A DNA stretch of 64,000 bases from Tenacibaculum discolor (GTDB lineage Bacteria > Bacteroidota > Bacteroidia > Flavobacteriales > Flavobacteriaceae): positions 1-64,000 of the forward strand of contig NZ_RCCS01000008.1 of assembly GCF_003664185.1 (NCBI RefSeq), in the 5' to 3' direction. Position numbers and translations under genes: made by a program. The notes under the pieces are model-generated. The model was not told where the DNA came from and made no database searches. It was given only the letters and a program-made list of their open reading frames with translations. Below, piece after piece: positions 44,754-54,001 of the stretch (within the stretch, counting starts at the first letter, position 1; every line of letters starts with the position of its first letter).

Positions 44754-46067
44754 TTAATCATCAATTCTTTCAATTTTAGCTCCAATTGACTTTAAGCGTG
44801 CTTCGATATCTTCGTAACCTCTATCAATTTGCTCTATATTATTGATAATACTTGTTCCTTTAGCAGATAATGCTGCTATTAATAAAGAAATACCTGCTCG
44901 AATATCTGGAGAAGTCATTTTAGTTGCCTTCAACTGTGATTTAAAGTCATGTCCAATTACTGTAGCTCTGTGTGGGTCACATAAAATTACTTTTGCTCCC
45001 ATATCAATTAATTTATCAACAAAGAACAAACGACTTTCAAACATTTTCTGATGAATTAACACTGTACCTTTTGCCTGTGTTGCTACTACTAGAACAATAC
45101 TTAACAAATCTGGTGTAAATCCTGGCCATGGTGCATCTGCTACAGTCAATACAGACCCATCAATATAACTTTGAATTTCGTAACTTTCCTGTTCTGGAAT
45201 ATAGATATCGTCTCCTCTTTTTTCTAACTGAATTCCTAACTTTCTAAATACATTAGGAATTTGTCCTAAATCGTCCCAACTTACATTTTTAATTGTTAAC
45301 TCAGAACGTGTCATAGCCGCCATACCAATCCAACTACCTATTTCAATCATATCTGGTAAAATAGTATGTTCACAACCTCCTAATGACTCTACCCCTTGTA
45401 TTGTAAGCAAGTTAGATCCTACTCCAGAAATTTTTGCTCCCATAGAATTCAACATTTTTGATAATTGTTGAATGTATGGTTCACAAGCTGCATTATATAT
45501 TGTCGTAGTTCCTTTAGCTAGTACTGCAGCCATAATAATATTTGCTGTACCAGTTACCGAAGCTTCGTCTAACAACATCTCTGCTCCTACTAATCCTGTT
45601 TCAGTTTCAACTCCATAGAAATACTCTTCACGGTTGTAACGGAATTTAGCTCCTAAGTTAATGAATCCTTCAAAGTGAGTATCTAAACGACGACGTCCTA
45701 TTTTATCTCCTCCTGGACGTGGAATATATCCTTTTCCAAAACGAGCTAATAATGGACCTACAATCATAATAGAACCTCTTAAAGAACTTCCATCTCTTTT
45801 GAATTCTGCTGACTCAAGATATTTTAAATTGATATCATCTGCTTGGAAACTATACGAGTTTTTAGATAGTTTTTCTACCTTAACTCCTAATTCTCCTAAA
45901 ATAAAAATCAGTTTATTAACATCAATAATATCAGGAACATTATTTATAATTACTTTTTCTGACGTTAATAACACCGCGCATATAACCTGTAATGCTTCAT
46001 TTTTTGCTCCTTGTGGTGTTATTGTTCCTTTTAACTTGTGACCTCCTTCTATTTTAAATGATGCCAT
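44754..46067 (-). CDS. murA: UDP-N-acetylglucosamine 1-carboxyvinyltransferase
   Basis: 437-residue MurA, which transfers enolpyruvate from PEP to UDP-GlcNAc at the first committed step of peptidoglycan synthesis. K22 in GAKNEAL and the catalytic loop RPGGDKIGRRRLDTHF are clear. At the position of E. coli Cys115 there is Asp (D121), a change known to make MurA insensitive to fosfomycin. It follows the DUF4290 gene with no gap (stop and ATG abut), so the two are coupled. Confidence 0.95.
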   Translation of the reverse strand: MASFKIEGGHKLKGTITPQGAKNEALQVICAVLLTSEKVIINNVPDIIDVNKLIFILGELGVKVEKLSKNSYSFQADDINLKYLESAEFKRDGSSLRGSIMIVGPLLARFGKGYIPRPGGDKIGRRRLDTHFEGFINLGAKFRYNREEYFYGVETETGLVGAEMLLDEASVTGTANIIMAAVLAKGTTTIYNAACEPYIQQLSKMLNSMGAKISGVGSNLLTIQGVESLGGCEHTILPDMIEIGSWIGMAAMTRSELTIKNVSWDDLGQIPNVFRKLGIQLEKRGDDIYIPEQESYEIQSYIDGSVLTVADAPWPGFTPDLLSIVLVVATQAKGTVLIHQKMFESRLFFVDKLIDMGAKVILCDPHRATVIGHDFKSQLKATKMTSPDIRAGISLLIAALSAKGTSIINNIEQIDRGYEDIEARLKSIGAKIERIDD

Positions 46068-46700
46068 TTACTTTTTTCTATATTTAGTATTTGTTTTTCC
46101 TTTTGATTTGTGCTGCCCTTGGCCTCCTCTTTTTCTCAATAGACTCTTACTATCTGTTAAGTCTTCTTCTGTATTACGAATATCTATTTTACCATCAGAC
46201 AACTCATATAAGTGATCAAAAATCACACTATCGTCAACTGTATCTTTATTCCAGTTTAAATAGCACTTTTTCATATGGTTTGCAATAGTAAATACCAATG
46301 CTTCTTTCATTTCTCCTTCTTCCCATGTTAATGCAACATCAATCATGGTTTGAATATTCGTTCCATAAAAACGATATTTTGATGCTGATTTAGGATATGG
46401 CAATCGCTCAGGAGATTCTTGTAACTCTTCTTTTGAAGGTGTTTCGTATGGAGAATCAACATCTAATTGAAAATCTGCCATTATATGTAACTGATCCCAA
46501 AGTTTATGCTTAAAGTCAGGCACATCTCTTAAATGAGGTTGTAAATTCCCCATTACATCAATAATAGCTTTAGCCATTGTGTTTCGCTCTTCTTTATCTT
46601 CTAATGCAATACAATGGTTTACTAATTTTTGTATGTGTCTCCCATATTCTGGGATAATTAATTTGGATCTTTTCGAATTGTATTCTAAATCAAACGTCAT
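46068..46700 (-). CDS. DUF4290 family protein
   Basis: 210-residue cytoplasmic protein of DUF4290, nearly always upstream of murA in flavobacteria as far as I recall. The N-terminal two thirds are helical (EYGRHIQKLVNHCIALEDKEERNTMAKAIIDVMGNLQPH). The last 20 or so residues are strongly basic (RKRGGQGQHKSKGKTNTKYRKK), suggesting RNA or envelope-phosphate binding. Function unknown. Confidence 0.9.
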   Translation of the reverse strand: MTFDLEYNSKRSKLIIPEYGRHIQKLVNHCIALEDKEERNTMAKAIIDVMGNLQPHLRDVPDFKHKLWDQLHIMADFQLDVDSPYETPSKEELQESPERLPYPKSASKYRFYGTNIQTMIDVALTWEEGEMKEALVFTIANHMKKCYLNWNKDTVDDSVIFDHLYELSDGKIDIRNTEEDLTDSKSLLRKRGGQGQHKSKGKTNTKYRKK

Positions 46701-46746
46701 TTCTCTATATTTTATCTATGCAAAATAGGTAATTATTATGAATTAT

Positions 46747-49077
46747 CTACCCGATTACTTTCAATTTTGCAAATTGTAACAATAATTTCTTTTTACCTAC
46801 TGTACTAAACTCTATTTCTGCTTTTTTATTGGGGCCTTTACCTTCTAAAGCTACAACTTTTCCTGTTCCAAATCGGTTATGCTCTACTACATTCCCTACC
46901 GTTATTTCTCCATCAAACAAATTCATTTTCGGGCTCATTTCTGAAACCTTTTTCATTTTACTTTTTGGAGGAACCATATTTGGTTTTTCCTTCTTTGCTA
47001 AAAATTCTTTTCTCTTTTTTTGAATTGGTTTTTGGAAACGTATTTTCTTTGGTGTATCATCTTCAAACAAGCTAGCATCAATAAATCTATTTACCGAAGG
47101 TTCTGGTACTTTTGGAGTTAAGTATTCTAAATACTGATCATCAATTTCTTCTAAAAATCTACTAGGTTCTCCATCGGTTAATTTACCCCAACGATAACGT
47201 GTTTGTGCATAAGTTAAGTAAGCTCCTTTTTCTGCCCTTGTTAGCGCTACATAAAATAAACGACGTTCTTCTTCTAACTCACTACGAGTATTCATACTCA
47301 TTGCTGAAGGGAATAAACTTTCTTCTAAACCTACAATGTATACATAAGGAAACTCTAGCCCTTTTGACAGGTGAATCGTCATTAGTGAAACTCTAGGTTC
47401 TTCGTCTTGTTTATCAGAATCAAAATCAGTCGCTAGTGCTACATCTTCTAAAAATGATGTTAACGAAGCATCCTCACCAGTTTCAATTTTATCGGTAATA
47501 AAGTCTTTTATTCCGTTTAAAAGTTCTTGAACGTTTTCAACTTTATTAACTCCTTCTGGTGTTCCGTCTTTTTGTAAATCTTTAACTAACTGGGTTTGTT
47601 TTACCACCAAATCAGCAATTTCAAAAGCATTTTTTGTTTGTGATTCAATTTGAAAACGCTGAATCATATTTACAAAATTCTGCAACTTTGTTTTGGTTCC
47701 AGAATTAAGATTAATATCTACTGTATTGATATTCTTTAAAATATCAAACATTGATTTTTTATAATGATTCGCTGCAATTGTTAATTTATCAAGCGTTGTA
47801 GCTCCAATTCCTCTTGCTGGATAGTTAATGATACGTTTTAATGCTTCCTCATCATTCGGATTGATTAAAATTCGTAAATATGATAGTAAATCTTTAATTT
47901 CTTTACGTTGATAGAATGAGATTCCCCCGTAAATTTTATATTTAATATCCTTTTTACGCAATGCATCTTCTATTGCTCTTGATTGTGCATTAGTACGATA
48001 GAGAATAGCAAACTGATCACTTGTTAGCTGATGATTCATTTGATTTTCCCAAATAGATTGCGCTACAAAACGTCCTTCTTCTCCATCAGAAATTGTACGC
48101 ATTACTTTTACACTATCTCCTGCATCATTTGCTGTCCAAATTTCTTTGTCTAACTTGGTTTTATTCTTATCAATAACACTATTCGCAGCACGTACAATGT
48201 TACTTGTTGAACGATAGTTTTGTTCTAACTTAAACGTTTTTACATCTGGATAATCCTTCTGGAAGTTTAAGATGTTTTGAATGTTCGCACCACGGAATCC
48301 ATAGATACTTTGAGAGTCGTCTCCTACCACACAAATGTTCTGAAAACGATCTGCCAACGCACGTACTATCAAATATTGAGAATGGTTGGTATCTTGGTAC
48401 TCATCTACCAAAATATAGCGAAAACGATCTTGATACTTAGCTAACACATCTGGAAAACGCGCCAACAATTCATTCGTTCGCAGTAGTAAATCGTCAAAAT
48501 CCATAGCTCCTGACTTAAAACATCTATCTACATATTCTTTATAAATATCACCTGTTCTAGGTCTACTTGCCTCTAAGTCGGCTTGTTGTAAATCAGAATT
48601 ATTAAAATAAGCCCTAACCGTTATCAAGCTGTTTTTAAACGAAGAAATTCTGCTTAAAATTTGCTTAGGCTTGTATCTGTCTTTATCTAAGTTCATTTCT
48701 TTGATAATCGCTGTTATCAATCGAACTGAATCTTGTGTGTCGTAAATGGTGAAATTTGACGGATATCCTAATCGGTCAGCTTCAGAACGTAAAATACGTG
48801 CAAAAACTGAGTGAAAAGTTCCCATCCAAAGGTTTTTAGCTTCACTATAACCTACAACTTTACCAATACGGTCTTTCATTTCACGGGCAGCTTTGTTGGT
48901 AAATGTTAACGATAAAATGTTAAAAGCATCTACTCCTTGCTCCATTAAATAGGCAATTTTGTAGGTCAACACTCTCGTTTTACCCGATCCTGCTCCTGCT
49001 ATAATTATCATTGGGCCGTCTTTTTGCAAAACAGCTGCTCTCTGTGGTTCGTTAAGTTGCTCTAAATAAGTACTCAA
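46747..49077 (-). CDS. UvrD/PcrA-type superfamily 1 DNA helicase
   Basis: 776-residue 3'-5' helicase. Walker A is AGAGSGKT (27-34), motif II is LVDEYQDTN, and QSIYGFRGA, EQNYRST, TIHLSKGLEF and VALTRAE are also present. The C-terminus (DGEITVGNVVEHNRFGTGKV...) is the Tudor-like PcrA/UvrD domain that binds RNA polymerase. It acts in nucleotide excision repair and removal of stalled polymerase or RecA. The start is a TTG; the preceding in-frame codons reach a stop within 12 bases and no ATG is available. Confidence 0.93.
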   Translation of the reverse strand: MSTYLEQLNEPQRAAVLQKDGPMIIIAGAGSGKTRVLTYKIAYLMEQGVDAFNILSLTFTNKAAREMKDRIGKVVGYSEAKNLWMGTFHSVFARILRSEADRLGYPSNFTIYDTQDSVRLITAIIKEMNLDKDRYKPKQILSRISSFKNSLITVRAYFNNSDLQQADLEASRPRTGDIYKEYVDRCFKSGAMDFDDLLLRTNELLARFPDVLAKYQDRFRYILVDEYQDTNHSQYLIVRALADRFQNICVVGDDSQSIYGFRGANIQNILNFQKDYPDVKTFKLEQNYRSTSNIVRAANSVIDKNKTKLDKEIWTANDAGDSVKVMRTISDGEEGRFVAQSIWENQMNHQLTSDQFAILYRTNAQSRAIEDALRKKDIKYKIYGGISFYQRKEIKDLLSYLRILINPNDEEALKRIINYPARGIGATTLDKLTIAANHYKKSMFDILKNINTVDINLNSGTKTKLQNFVNMIQRFQIESQTKNAFEIADLVVKQTQLVKDLQKDGTPEGVNKVENVQELLNGIKDFITDKIETGEDASLTSFLEDVALATDFDSDKQDEEPRVSLMTIHLSKGLEFPYVYIVGLEESLFPSAMSMNTRSELEEERRLFYVALTRAEKGAYLTYAQTRYRWGKLTDGEPSRFLEEIDDQYLEYLTPKVPEPSVNRFIDASLFEDDTPKKIRFQKPIQKKRKEFLAKKEKPNMVPPKSKMKKVSEMSPKMNLFDGEITVGNVVEHNRFGTGKVVALEGKGPNKKAEIEFSTVGKKKLLLQFAKLKVIG

Positions 49078-49306
49078 TGGAAATTAAATTGAAAGAATTT
49101 TAAAAATGGAAAATTAACCAATCTTTTAGGTTTTTTAAAGATTCTAACCCTTTTTTTATTCACTAATTTAAATTACTATAAATTTCAGCTTTAACCCGAA
49201 TTAACAATAATTCGTCTTAAAACCCTTATTTATAAATATTCGCTTTAAAAACCGAATTATTTGGTGTTTCAAATTTGAAAACCTATTTTTACTAAAATTT
49301 ATATAC
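49078..49306. other. Divergent intergenic region, no gene seen
   Basis: AT-rich region between the helicase and SatD-like genes. It must hold promoters for both, but I could not place one with confidence. Confidence 0.3.
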
Positions 49307-49924
49307 ATGACAAGTGTAATTACCGGTGATATTATTAATTCTAGAGGTGTTTCTGCTGAAACATGGCTCCCTTTATTAAAGGATTCCTTTAATTCTATTG
49401 GAAAAACACCAAAAACATGGGAACTTTTTCGTGGAGATAGTTTTCAAATTGAAATTGAAAATATTACTGACGCTCTTCTCTATGCTATTAAGCTAAAAGC
49501 TACTATTAAGAAAATAAAAGATTTAGACATTCGTTTAGCTATTGGTATTGGTAATAAAAGTTTTGATACTGAAAAAATTACCGAAGCCAATGGCGAAGTC
49601 TTTATAAATTCTGGATATGCATTTGATTATTTGTTAAAAAAACAAAATTTAGCTTTAAAAACTCCTTGGGAAAATATTAATGAAGAATTTGAAGTTTCTT
49701 TAGGTTTAAGTTTGTTAATAATGGATAACTGGACAACTAATTCTGCTGCTTTTGTGTATATGTCAATACAAAACCCTGAGTGTACTCAAAAAGTTATTGC
49801 TAAAAAACTAGCTATTTCAGAAAGTAGTGCTAGCGAACGAAGAAAGCGTTCTGGATTTGATGAAATTATGAAACTAGAGAAACGCTATAGAAAACTTATG
49901 AATCAGAAACTAACCAACTTATGA
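49307..49924 (+). CDS. SatD-family protein
   Basis: 205-residue protein of the SatD type, named from a streptococcal acid-tolerance locus. It opens with VITGDIINSRGV and has LFRGDSFQIEI, then RLAIGIGNK and TEANGEVFINSGYAFDYL. The C-terminal 60 residues contain a helix-turn-helix (TQKVIAKKLAISESSASERRKRSG), suggesting DNA binding. The ATGA overlap couples it to the DUF3307 membrane protein, an arrangement I recall as conserved in several phyla. Confidence 0.75.
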   Translation: MTSVITGDIINSRGVSAETWLPLLKDSFNSIGKTPKTWELFRGDSFQIEIENITDALLYAIKLKATIKKIKDLDIRLAIGIGNKSFDTEKITEANGEVFINSGYAFDYLLKKQNLALKTPWENINEEFEVSLGLSLLIMDNWTTNSAAFVYMSIQNPECTQKVIAKKLAISESSASERRKRSGFDEIMKLEKRYRKLMNQKLTNL

Positions 49925-50634
49925 TATTGTTCTTAAAACTACTTATTGCTCATTTATTAGGCGATTTTGTGTTTCAGCCTAAAAACTGGGTGAAAAACAA
50001 AGAGAAAAAGAAAATAAAATCTATAAAACTATATGCTCACATAGGCGTTCATACAGTTTTATTACTATTATTATTACAATTTAACTCTACATATTGGAGT
50101 GCTTTTTTACTTGTAATTATTACTCATTACCTAGTTGATCTTGGAAAACTATATCTTCAAAAGAAAAAGAACAAACGTCTATTTTTCTTTTTAGATCAAG
50201 CTTTACATATATTCTTTCTAGGGCTTGCCACCTATATTTATTATCCTTTTAAGATTAATATTGACGCTATTTTAACTAAGCAAAACTTATTACTTTTTGC
50301 TTCTTTAATTTTTGTTACTTACACCTCTTCTATCATTATAAATACGTTAATTTCAAAATGGAATCCTGAAAAGGGTAATAAATCAACAGAACAATCGTTA
50401 GCCAATGCAGGTAGGTACATTGGTTTTTTAGAACGTATATTAATTTTTGTTTTTATTGCAATTAACCAATGGGCAGGTGTTGGTTTTTTACTTGCTGCAA
50501 AATCTATATTTAGATTTGGAGATTTAACTGCATCAAAAGACAGAAAGCTTACTGAATATGTACTAATTGGAACTTTATTAAGTTTTGGATTGGCAATTTT
50601 AACAGGACTCGTATATTCGCATTATGGAAGATAA
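49921..50634 (+). CDS. DUF3307 membrane protein
   Basis: 237-residue integral membrane protein with about six helices. The N-terminus AHLLGDFVFQPKNWVKNK carries the family's GDF-FQ motif, and ITHYLVDLGKL a second conserved His/Asp motif. DUF3307 proteins are usually next to SatD; no biochemical function is known to me. It overlaps satD by 4 bases and the next gene by 11 bases. Confidence 0.85.
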   Translation: MILFLKLLIAHLLGDFVFQPKNWVKNKEKKKIKSIKLYAHIGVHTVLLLLLLQFNSTYWSAFLLVIITHYLVDLGKLYLQKKKNKRLFFFLDQALHIFFLGLATYIYYPFKINIDAILTKQNLLLFASLIFVTYTSSIIINTLISKWNPEKGNKSTEQSLANAGRYIGFLERILIFVFIAINQWAGVGFLLAAKSIFRFGDLTASKDRKLTEYVLIGTLLSFGLAILTGLVYSHYGR

Positions 50635-51136
50635 AATTATTGAAGGGCTTGCTTATGCCCTACCAGCATTAGTAACTGGCGGTGTGGCTTACCTAATTTT
50701 GGGTCGCTTTATTGAACAGGATAATAAAGAAAAAACATTTAATGCTTTAGTTGAAAAAAAGCGTGAAAGTTTACCTACAAAACTACAAGCATATGAGCGT
50801 ATGTTATTGTTTTGTGAACGTATCAATCCATCAAAATTATTATTAAGAGTTAACCCTATTGGAGATGATACTGATAATTATCTACAACTTTTAATTGGTA
50901 ACATAGAACAAGAATTTGAACATAATTTAGTACAACAACTATACATTTCTGATGATAGCTGGAAAGCTGTTACTGCTGCTAAGTTGGGTATTATAGCAAA
51001 GCTTCGTTCTACAGCAGAAGGTTCTGAAACTGCTAAAGACTTACGAGAAAATGTGTTAATTGACTACTCGCAACAAGAAAGTCCAGCAAATACAGCAATC
51101 TCCTTTTTAAAACAAGAAGTAAAGAAATTGATATAA
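50624..51136 (+). CDS. Membrane-anchored hypothetical protein
   Basis: 170-residue protein with one N-terminal membrane helix (ALPALVTGGVAYLILGRFI) and a helical cytoplasmic part (LPTKLQAYERMLLFCERINPSKLLLRV) that I associate with a Bacteroidota family of unknown role. It is the third gene of the SatD/DUF3307 unit by an 11-base overlap, though it may serve a separate function. Confidence 0.7.
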   Translation: MEDKIIEGLAYALPALVTGGVAYLILGRFIEQDNKEKTFNALVEKKRESLPTKLQAYERMLLFCERINPSKLLLRVNPIGDDTDNYLQLLIGNIEQEFEHNLVQQLYISDDSWKAVTAAKLGIIAKLRSTAEGSETAKDLRENVLIDYSQQESPANTAISFLKQEVKKLI

Positions 51137-51167
51137 AAAAAAGCATCTATAAGTAGATGCTTTTTTT
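51136..51167. terminator. Bidirectional terminator
   Basis: Stem aaaaaaagcatcta/tagatgcttttttt (51136-51149 with 51154-51167) between convergent genes, overlapping the stop codon on the minus strand. Confidence 0.88.
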
Positions 51168-51576
51168 AATTTGTGACATATGTTCTTTTATATTCTGTTC
51201 GTGAACCTTTTATATATTCCGGAATTTCACTTCTACTAATCTTTTTTATACTCAACGGCTTCCCATTCATAACAAGATAACCTTTCCTCTCTCCTAAGAG
51301 ATTAGAAAATGCCAGATAATTTTTATCAGACCAACCTCCATATTTCTTTTGCATATTATAGGTTTCTGAATTTTTCTTTTTATTAGCACGAATCAAAACA
51401 GCTCTATTATTATGGGTACTATACATTCTTACATGCAAGCCATGATTTTTATCATTCTTAATTAAAGCTAAATAAATTTTCGCACCACTTTTAAACTCTC
51501 CTAACCAGTAGGTTCTTTGAGAAAAGCTAATAGCACTAATAAATAGAAACAAAAATAAAAGAGTAGTTTTTTTCAT
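51166..51576 (-). CDS. Small secreted hypothetical protein
   Basis: 136-residue protein with signal peptide (KKTTLLFLFLFISAISFSQ). The mature part is basic with many Tyr and Lys (RTYWLGEFKSGAKIYLALIKNDKNHGLHVRMY), with short beta-strand-like segments. No family recognised; a single gene. Confidence 0.6.
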   Translation of the reverse strand: MKKTTLLFLFLFISAISFSQRTYWLGEFKSGAKIYLALIKNDKNHGLHVRMYSTHNNRAVLIRANKKKNSETYNMQKKYGGWSDKNYLAFSNLLGERKGYLVMNGKPLSIKKISRSEIPEYIKGSRTEYKRTYVTN

Positions 51577-51698
51577 AAAAAATTAGTTTAAGCCACTAAC
51601 TTAAACATTTTTTTAAAGCAAACTAATAAAATATAACTTATTTATTTTAAACAACTTATAAACAACACTAATAAAAGTTTCTTTTTATCTCTTTTTAA

Positions 51699-52535
51699 TT
51701 ATTTCTCTACTGGTAACTCTAATCTACTAGCCCACTCTGTCCAAGAACCATCATATACACTATAGTTAGTATTTCCTGACTCTTCTGCTCCTAAAGCTAA
51801 AATACATGCCGTAATTCCCGAACCACATGAAAAAATCATTTCTTCTTTATTCGGATTCATATCTGAAAATATTTTTTGAAGTTCTTCTTTCGATTTCATC
51901 TTCCCTTCTAATTGCAATTCTGAATAAGGCAAACTTTTAGAATTTGGTATATGACCTCCTCTTAAGTCTTTTCTTGGCTCTGGCTCCGTAGCATAAAACC
52001 TTCCTTTAGAGCGAGCATCCAATATAACCTTATTATCTCGAGAAGCTTTTAACACTTCCTCCGTAACACTTATTTTTTCCTTATTAAGATTCGTTTTGAA
52101 GTTTCCTACTAAGGGTTTTCTTTCTTTTTTTAACTCGACTATATAACCAGCATCTTTCCAAGCTGGTAAACCTCCGTTTAAAACCGCAATATTAGTAAAC
52201 CCAAATATTCTAAACAACCACCAAACTCTTGGTGCTGAATACACTCCTAAATCGTCATAAACAACAACACAGCTATCATTATTTATTCCTAATTTTTGAG
52301 CCTCGTTTTCAAAATGTTTCTCTGACGGAACTGTATTAGGATATTCTCCTTCAACATCTAAAAAGATATTCTTTAAATCAAAGAAAACAGCATTTTGAAT
52401 CTGCTGTTTTTCTTTTTTATTATCTAATTTTGTCCCTACTTTCTGAATAGTTGCATCAAGAATTATTAAGTTATTTACACTTAAATTATCGTGTAACCAA
52501 TCAACAGAAACTATAGGTGATTTTACTGTAAGCAT
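51699..52535 (-). CDS. Sulfurtransferase, two rhodanese domains (3-mercaptopyruvate type)
   Basis: 278-residue protein with tandem rhodanese domains. The inactive N-terminal one ends near RVWWLFRIFGFTNIAVLNGG, and the active C-terminal one has CGSGITACI. The CG(S/T)G(I/V)TA loop is typical of 3-mercaptopyruvate sulfurtransferase rather than thiosulfate sulfurtransferase (CRxGxT). It transfers sulfur from mercaptopyruvate to acceptors. It is 9 bases downstream of the symporter gene, so co-transcription is likely. Confidence 0.88.
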   Translation of the reverse strand: MLTVKSPIVSVDWLHDNLSVNNLIILDATIQKVGTKLDNKKEKQQIQNAVFFDLKNIFLDVEGEYPNTVPSEKHFENEAQKLGINNDSCVVVYDDLGVYSAPRVWWLFRIFGFTNIAVLNGGLPAWKDAGYIVELKKERKPLVGNFKTNLNKEKISVTEEVLKASRDNKVILDARSKGRFYATEPEPRKDLRGGHIPNSKSLPYSELQLEGKMKSKEELQKIFSDMNPNKEEMIFSCGSGITACILALGAEESGNTNYSVYDGSWTEWASRLELPVEK

Positions 52536-52544
52536 ACAACAAGT

Positions 52545-53870
52545 TTATTTTACTTCATCATAATGTTCATCCCATTCATGTGGATGTGGTTTTCCTAACT
52601 TCCCTACAGATTTAGCTACTAAAGTAGACACTGTTGCATCACCAGTTACGTTGATGACTGTTCTACACATATCTAACGGTCTATCAACCGCAAAAATCAA
52701 TGCTAAACCTATTGCTAGTTTATCTGCTGGAAAGCCAACTGATTCTAATACAATTACTAACATTACCATACCTGCTCCTGGTACTGCTGCTGATCCTATT
52801 GATGCCAACAAAGCTGTTAAAATAATTGTTAGCTGATCTCCAAAAGTTAAATCGAAACCTAAAGCTTGTGATATAAATACAGCAGCTACAGCTTGATATA
52901 AACTAGTACCATCCATATTAATGGTAGCTCCCACAGGTAACACAAAACTCGATACTTCTTTATCAACTCCAATATGCTCCTCTACTCGCTCCATCGTAAC
53001 AGGTAATGTTGCCGCACTTGAACTGGTTGAAAATGCTAATAACTGTGCTGGGCTTATTTGCTTTAAAAACCATAATGGGTTTTTCTTCGTAAATACACTT
53101 ATTAAAACCATGTAAAGTGCTACCATTAATAATAATCCTCCTATGACTGTTAATCCATATTTTAGCAACGCTAATAATAAATCTGGATCATTTGAAGAAA
53201 CCACAACATTTGCTAATAATGCAAACACTGCGTAAGGAGCTGTTAACATTATTAAATCTACCATTTTTAACACGACTTCATTTAATGAATCAAAGAAGTT
53301 TTTTAATGGTTTTGCATTTTTCTCACCCACCAACAACATTGATATACCTAAGAAAATAGTAAAGAAAATTACTTGCAACATTGCTTTATTGTTACTCATC
53401 GCCTCCATAGCATTATCAGGAACCATGTCTTCTAAAAATTGAAGTGGACCACTCTCTTTTTGCTTACTAGCCTCAGCTATTTTAGCTTGTACACCTTCAC
53501 TATTTGCATAATCTGCCGTTAATTTTGCTATGGTATCTTCTGAAATACCATCTCCAGGCTGTACAACATTTACTAATAGTAATCCTATTGTTATAGCTAT
53601 TACTGTTGTACCTATATATATTAATATAGTACGTAAACCAATATTTTTAAATTTTGAAATGTCTTTTAAGTCAGATATACCTTTTACAAGAGAAGCAATA
53701 ATTAGTGGTACTGCTATTAGCTTTAATAATTTTACGAAAATAGTTCCTAAAGGCTTTATCCAATCAGATACGAATGTCGCTCCATTATCTACAAAAGTCA
53801 TTCCTAACCCAAATAAAATACCTAAAACCATTCCTATTAAAATTTGCCAGTGTAGTGCAAGTTTCTTCAT
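52545..53870 (-). CDS. Dicarboxylate/amino acid:cation symporter (DAACS)
   Basis: 441-residue Na+/H+-coupled transporter of the GltP/GltT type with eight membrane helices and two re-entrant loops. The SSSAATLPVTM serine-rich loop, PVGATINMDGT and AVDRPLDMCRTVINVTGDA motifs are all present; the last is the substrate- and sodium-binding helix. The Arg in MCRTVINV favours acidic substrates, glutamate/aspartate or C4-dicarboxylates. It is transcribed with the sulfurtransferase. Confidence 0.92.
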   Translation of the reverse strand: MKKLALHWQILIGMVLGILFGLGMTFVDNGATFVSDWIKPLGTIFVKLLKLIAVPLIIASLVKGISDLKDISKFKNIGLRTILIYIGTTVIAITIGLLLVNVVQPGDGISEDTIAKLTADYANSEGVQAKIAEASKQKESGPLQFLEDMVPDNAMEAMSNNKAMLQVIFFTIFLGISMLLVGEKNAKPLKNFFDSLNEVVLKMVDLIMLTAPYAVFALLANVVVSSNDPDLLLALLKYGLTVIGGLLLMVALYMVLISVFTKKNPLWFLKQISPAQLLAFSTSSSAATLPVTMERVEEHIGVDKEVSSFVLPVGATINMDGTSLYQAVAAVFISQALGFDLTFGDQLTIILTALLASIGSAAVPGAGMVMLVIVLESVGFPADKLAIGLALIFAVDRPLDMCRTVINVTGDATVSTLVAKSVGKLGKPHPHEWDEHYDEVK

Positions 53871-54001
53871 ATAATATATTAATCTATTAATTTTTTTCTG
53901 GCCGTAAGGTATAAAGAATTATTTAAAAAAAAGTGACCTTGAGTTCGTATATTGTGTCCCATAAATTAGATACTAAGTACTAACCATATTAAAATAAAAA
54001 G

